This document shows positions 61,728-64,000 of a stretch of 64,000 nt of DNA, one piece after another (position 1 is the first letter of the stretch; each line of letters opens with the position of its first letter). The notes beneath the pieces were generated by a model. That model had not been told where the DNA came from. It saw nothing but the letters and a program-made list of their open reading frames with translations, and searched no databases. A program made the position numbers and the translations under genes. This DNA is from Pseudobacter ginsenosidimutans (GTDB lineage: Bacteria > Bacteroidota > Bacteroidia > Chitinophagales > Chitinophagaceae), in the NCBI RefSeq assembly GCF_007970185.1, contig NZ_CP042431.1, forward strand, positions 2,356,001-2,420,000, written 5' to 3'.

Positions 61728-62774
61728 TTACACTTTTTCGGCCAGTAATTGTTGTACGAGTTTTTCCAGTTCCTTGATCCTTTTCTCCAGCTCGGGGAGA
61801 TTGCGGCTCACTGCCTGGGAACGTAAAGCGCTTGTATAATCAAAAGCCGGAGATCCTGTAACGGCTGCATTATTTGTTTTGATGGATTTGCTGACGCCGC
61901 TTTGCGCATTGATTCGGGCGCCATCGGCAATGGTGATATGTCCAACTATGCCGGCCTGTCCACCGATCATTACATTGTTGCCGAGCTTGGTGCTTCCACT
62001 CACGCCGGCCTGCGCGGCAATCACGGTATTGTTACCTACTTCTACATTGTGCGCGATCTGGATCAGATTGTCGAGTTTAGCGCCAGACCTGATCACAGTA
62101 GAACCTATGGTAGCGCGGTCGATAGTGGCATTGGCGCCGATCTCTACAAAATCTTCCACAATCACATTGCCGATCTGCGGCACTTTCTTGAAACTGCCAT
62201 CAGGTTGCGGAGCAAAGCCGAAACCATCGCTGCCGAGAACAGTACCTGCATGGATGGTTACATTCTTTCCGATCACACAATCGTGATAGATCTTCACGCC
62301 GGGATGAACAATGCTATTGTCACCGATAGTGACTTTATTGCCAATATAAGCGTTGGGAAAAATCTTTACGTTATTACCGAGCACCACACCTTCTCCGATA
62401 TAACAAAAAGCGCCGAGGAAAATATTCTCGCCGAGTTTGGCGGAAGACGCCACGTACACCGGGTCCTGGGTGCCCACCATTTGTTGCGTCATCACTTCCT
62501 GGTACTTGGTAAGTAAGGTGGCGAATGCGGTATAAGCATCTTCCACGCGGATCAGTGTACCCTTCACCGGTTCTTTCAGTTCCTGGGATGCGCTGATGAT
62601 GATGATGGATGCTTCAGTAGAATACAGGAAGTCTTCATATTTAGGGTTGGCAAGAAAGGCAAGCTGACCGGCTTTGGCTTCTTCGATCTTTCCGAAAGAA
62701 CCAACAGCGGCATTGGGATCGCCTTCCACTTTCCCATTGATGATCATGGCTATTTGTGCTGCGGTGAATTGCAT
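61728..62774 (-). CDS. lpxD: UDP-3-O-acylglucosamine N-acyltransferase
   Basis: A 348-residue protein. The N-terminal uridine-binding domain (about 1-100) has FLANPKYEDFLY. A left-handed beta helix follows, with the catalytic His in IQIAHNVEVGNNTVIAAQAGVSGS, and a C-terminal helix (LPELEKRIKELEKLVQQLL) that extends the trimer. LpxD adds the second acyl chain in lipid A synthesis. It lies 49 bp after the HD gene and before its own terminator. Confidence 0.95.
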   Translation of the reverse strand: MQFTAAQIAMIINGKVEGDPNAAVGSFGKIEEAKAGQLAFLANPKYEDFLYSTEASIIIISASQELKEPVKGTLIRVEDAYTAFATLLTKYQEVMTQQMVGTQDPVYVASSAKLGENIFLGAFCYIGEGVVLGNNVKIFPNAYIGNKVTIGDNSIVHPGVKIYHDCVIGKNVTIHAGTVLGSDGFGFAPQPDGSFKKVPQIGNVIVEDFVEIGANATIDRATIGSTVIRSGAKLDNLIQIAHNVEVGNNTVIAAQAGVSGSTKLGNNVMIGGQAGIVGHITIADGARINAQSGVSKSIKTNNAAVTGSPAFDYTSALRSQAVSRNLPELEKRIKELEKLVQQLLAEKV

Positions 62775-62823
62775 GGTTGTTGAGCTTTTATAAGGGATTT
62801 TGCAAGGTACTGGTAATGTTGCT

Positions 62824-64000
62824 TTACTTCAGATAACAAATGTAATATTTTTTCACAGGGCTCGATAGTGTCTGGCTGATCAGGGCATTGTCTACCTGCG
62901 AGATATCCTTCACCGTTCCGTCTTTGAAAAGGATATTGATCTTTTCTTCAACCGGGTTATAGGTGGTATTGACGGCCTCGCCGGTGAAAAGAAGATAATG
63001 ACAATCTTCTTCCTGTATGCCTTTCAACTGGCAAATCCTGTTCCGCTGTTCTGTAACCCATTGCTGATCGAAAGGTTCAGCCTGCAATTTAACTTTTAAT
63101 AAACGACGATCGATCAGGCCTTCGCAAAGCGTAGACAACACCGGATCGGGATGGAACATCCAATTCTTGATACTGGCCATCACATCGAAGTCGTCCAGCA
63201 AACAAAATTCTGTCAGGTATTTATCGATCGGGGTTTCTTCTTCCTTTGATTGCAAAAACAGGTCAAGCGCTGCAGATGCACCGGGTACAGTTTCTCCTCT
63301 TAAGATAAGTTCCCGGGCGCGTTCCAGCACTTTCACCAACATCTTTTCCGCACTCAGTACGGCTTTGTGCAAATAAACCTGCCAATACATGAGCCGGCGG
63401 GCTACCAGGAATTTTTCGATGGAGAAGATGCCTTTCTCTTCCACCATCAATTCCCCTTCATGCACCGTGAGCATTTTGAGGATTCGATCATATCCGATCA
63501 CTCCTTCAGATACGCCGGTAAAGAAACTGTCGCGGCTCAAATAATCCATTCTGTCAACATCCAGTTGTCCGGAAATGAGCTGGTACAGGAATGGCTTATG
63601 ATATTGATTGGTGAAGATTGAAATAGCGAGATCGAGCTGTCCGTTCATCTCTTTGTTGAGGATGCGGATGATCCGGAGCGAAATGTCTTCATGCTTCACA
63701 CCCTTTATCAGTACATTTTCCAGGGCATGGGAGAATGGTCCGTGACCCACATCGTGTAATAATATGGCCACTTTGGCTCCCAGTTCTTCTTCGGCACTGA
63801 TTTCGATACCCTTGTTGCGGAGTTCCTGGAGGGCATTGCACATGAGGTGATAAGCTCCCAGTGAATGATGCAATCTGGTATGCACCGCCCCGGGATATAC
63901 CAGGTGTGCAAATGCCATCTGGTGGATGCGCCGCAGGCGCTGATAATAAGGATGTGCTATCACCTGGAAAATTACAGGATGATCGATGGTGATGAAGCCA
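62824..64000 (-). CDS. HD-domain phosphohydrolase, SAMHD1/dGTPase-like (5' end outside window)
   Basis: The frame runs off the right edge; reading on from residue V of HPVIFQVIAHPYYQRLRRI shows the normal family N-terminus continues beyond 63963, so the gene is truncated at 64000. The metal site has RLHHSLG (His), LLHDVGHGPFSH (His-Asp) and VDRMDYLSRDS (Asp). Family members hydrolyse dNTPs or related nucleotides. At least 390 residues are present. It is probably cotranscribed with lpxD, 49 bp downstream. Confidence 0.9.
   Translation of the reverse strand, partial: GFITIDHPVIFQVIAHPYYQRLRRIHQMAFAHLVYPGAVHTRLHHSLGAYHLMCNALQELRNKGIEISAEEELGAKVAILLHDVGHGPFSHALENVLIKGVKHEDISLRIIRILNKEMNGQLDLAISIFTNQYHKPFLYQLISGQLDVDRMDYLSRDSFFTGVSEGVIGYDRILKMLTVHEGELMVEEKGIFSIEKFLVARRLMYWQVYLHKAVLSAEKMLVKVLERARELILRGETVPGASAALDLFLQSKEEETPIDKYLTEFCLLDDFDVMASIKNWMFHPDPVLSTLCEGLIDRRLLKVKLQAEPFDQQWVTEQRNRICQLKGIQEEDCHYLLFTGEAVNTTYNPVEEKINILFKDGTVKDISQVDNALISQTLSSPVKKYYICYLK

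Noticed and set aside
1..64000. tRNA genes, rRNA genes, CRISPR arrays, prophage, integrase or restriction-modification genes
   Set aside because: No cloverleaf, spaced direct-repeat array or hallmark protein was found on either strand.

Overview
The window reads as chromosome of a Bacteroidota bacterium, most likely family Chitinophagaceae. The signs are several secreted proteins ending in type IX secretion (T9SS) type A sorting domains, the fused LpxC-FabZ enzyme, an ftsX-DUF3098-uppP cluster, promoters of the TTG(-33)/TAnnTTTG(-7) type, and few Shine-Dalgarno sequences (greA is an exception). No rRNA, tRNA, CRISPR array, phage or complete insertion sequence was seen.

Layout. 1-22 kb is an exported-protein region: the tail of one T9SS cargo, a TonB-receptor/TPR/winged-helix unit, an M14 carboxypeptidase, a DUF11 protein, a cholesterol-dependent-cytolysin-like (CDC-like) protein, a cadherin/Ig-like protein, an ABC exporter with a TIM-barrel Tat protein and a LolA-like protein, and a 1482-residue DUF11/thrombospondin-type-3 protein. 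22-31 kb holds a broken acyltransferase, LpxR-like lipid A deacylase, pdxA, rsmA, a hydroxyacid dehydrogenase, greA, a HIT protein, ruvC, a flippase-like membrane protein, DUF3108 and a broken zeta-type toxin with its small upstream partner. 31-43 kb holds a probable five-gene unit ftsX-DUF3098-uppP-MFS-MBL, then leuS, a broken M23 peptidase, a DUF937-OmpA fusion, an esterase and YceI. 43-50 kb holds a marR-SDR-thioredoxin unit with visible MarR-type operators, a broken SGNH hydrolase, a glutamine amidotransferase, ruvB, a response regulator and a GroES-like protein. 50-64 kb holds a HerA-like ATPase, recQ, copA, tsaE, an alanine dehydrogenase-like gene, and the lipid A block lpxA, lpxC-fabZ, lpxD, ending in a truncated HD phosphohydrolase.

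The most unusual items are: (1) three copies of a ~145-150 bp intergenic repeat with a conserved core but copy-specific inverted arms that keep their complementarity; (2) the CDC-like secreted protein; (3) a greA leader built as candidate promoter, intrinsic terminator, then gene; (4) MarR operators covering a promoter; (5) four genes broken by frame changes, three of them single-base changes, which are either real decay or sequence errors. All calls rest on reading the sequence and on family knowledge; no database search was run.
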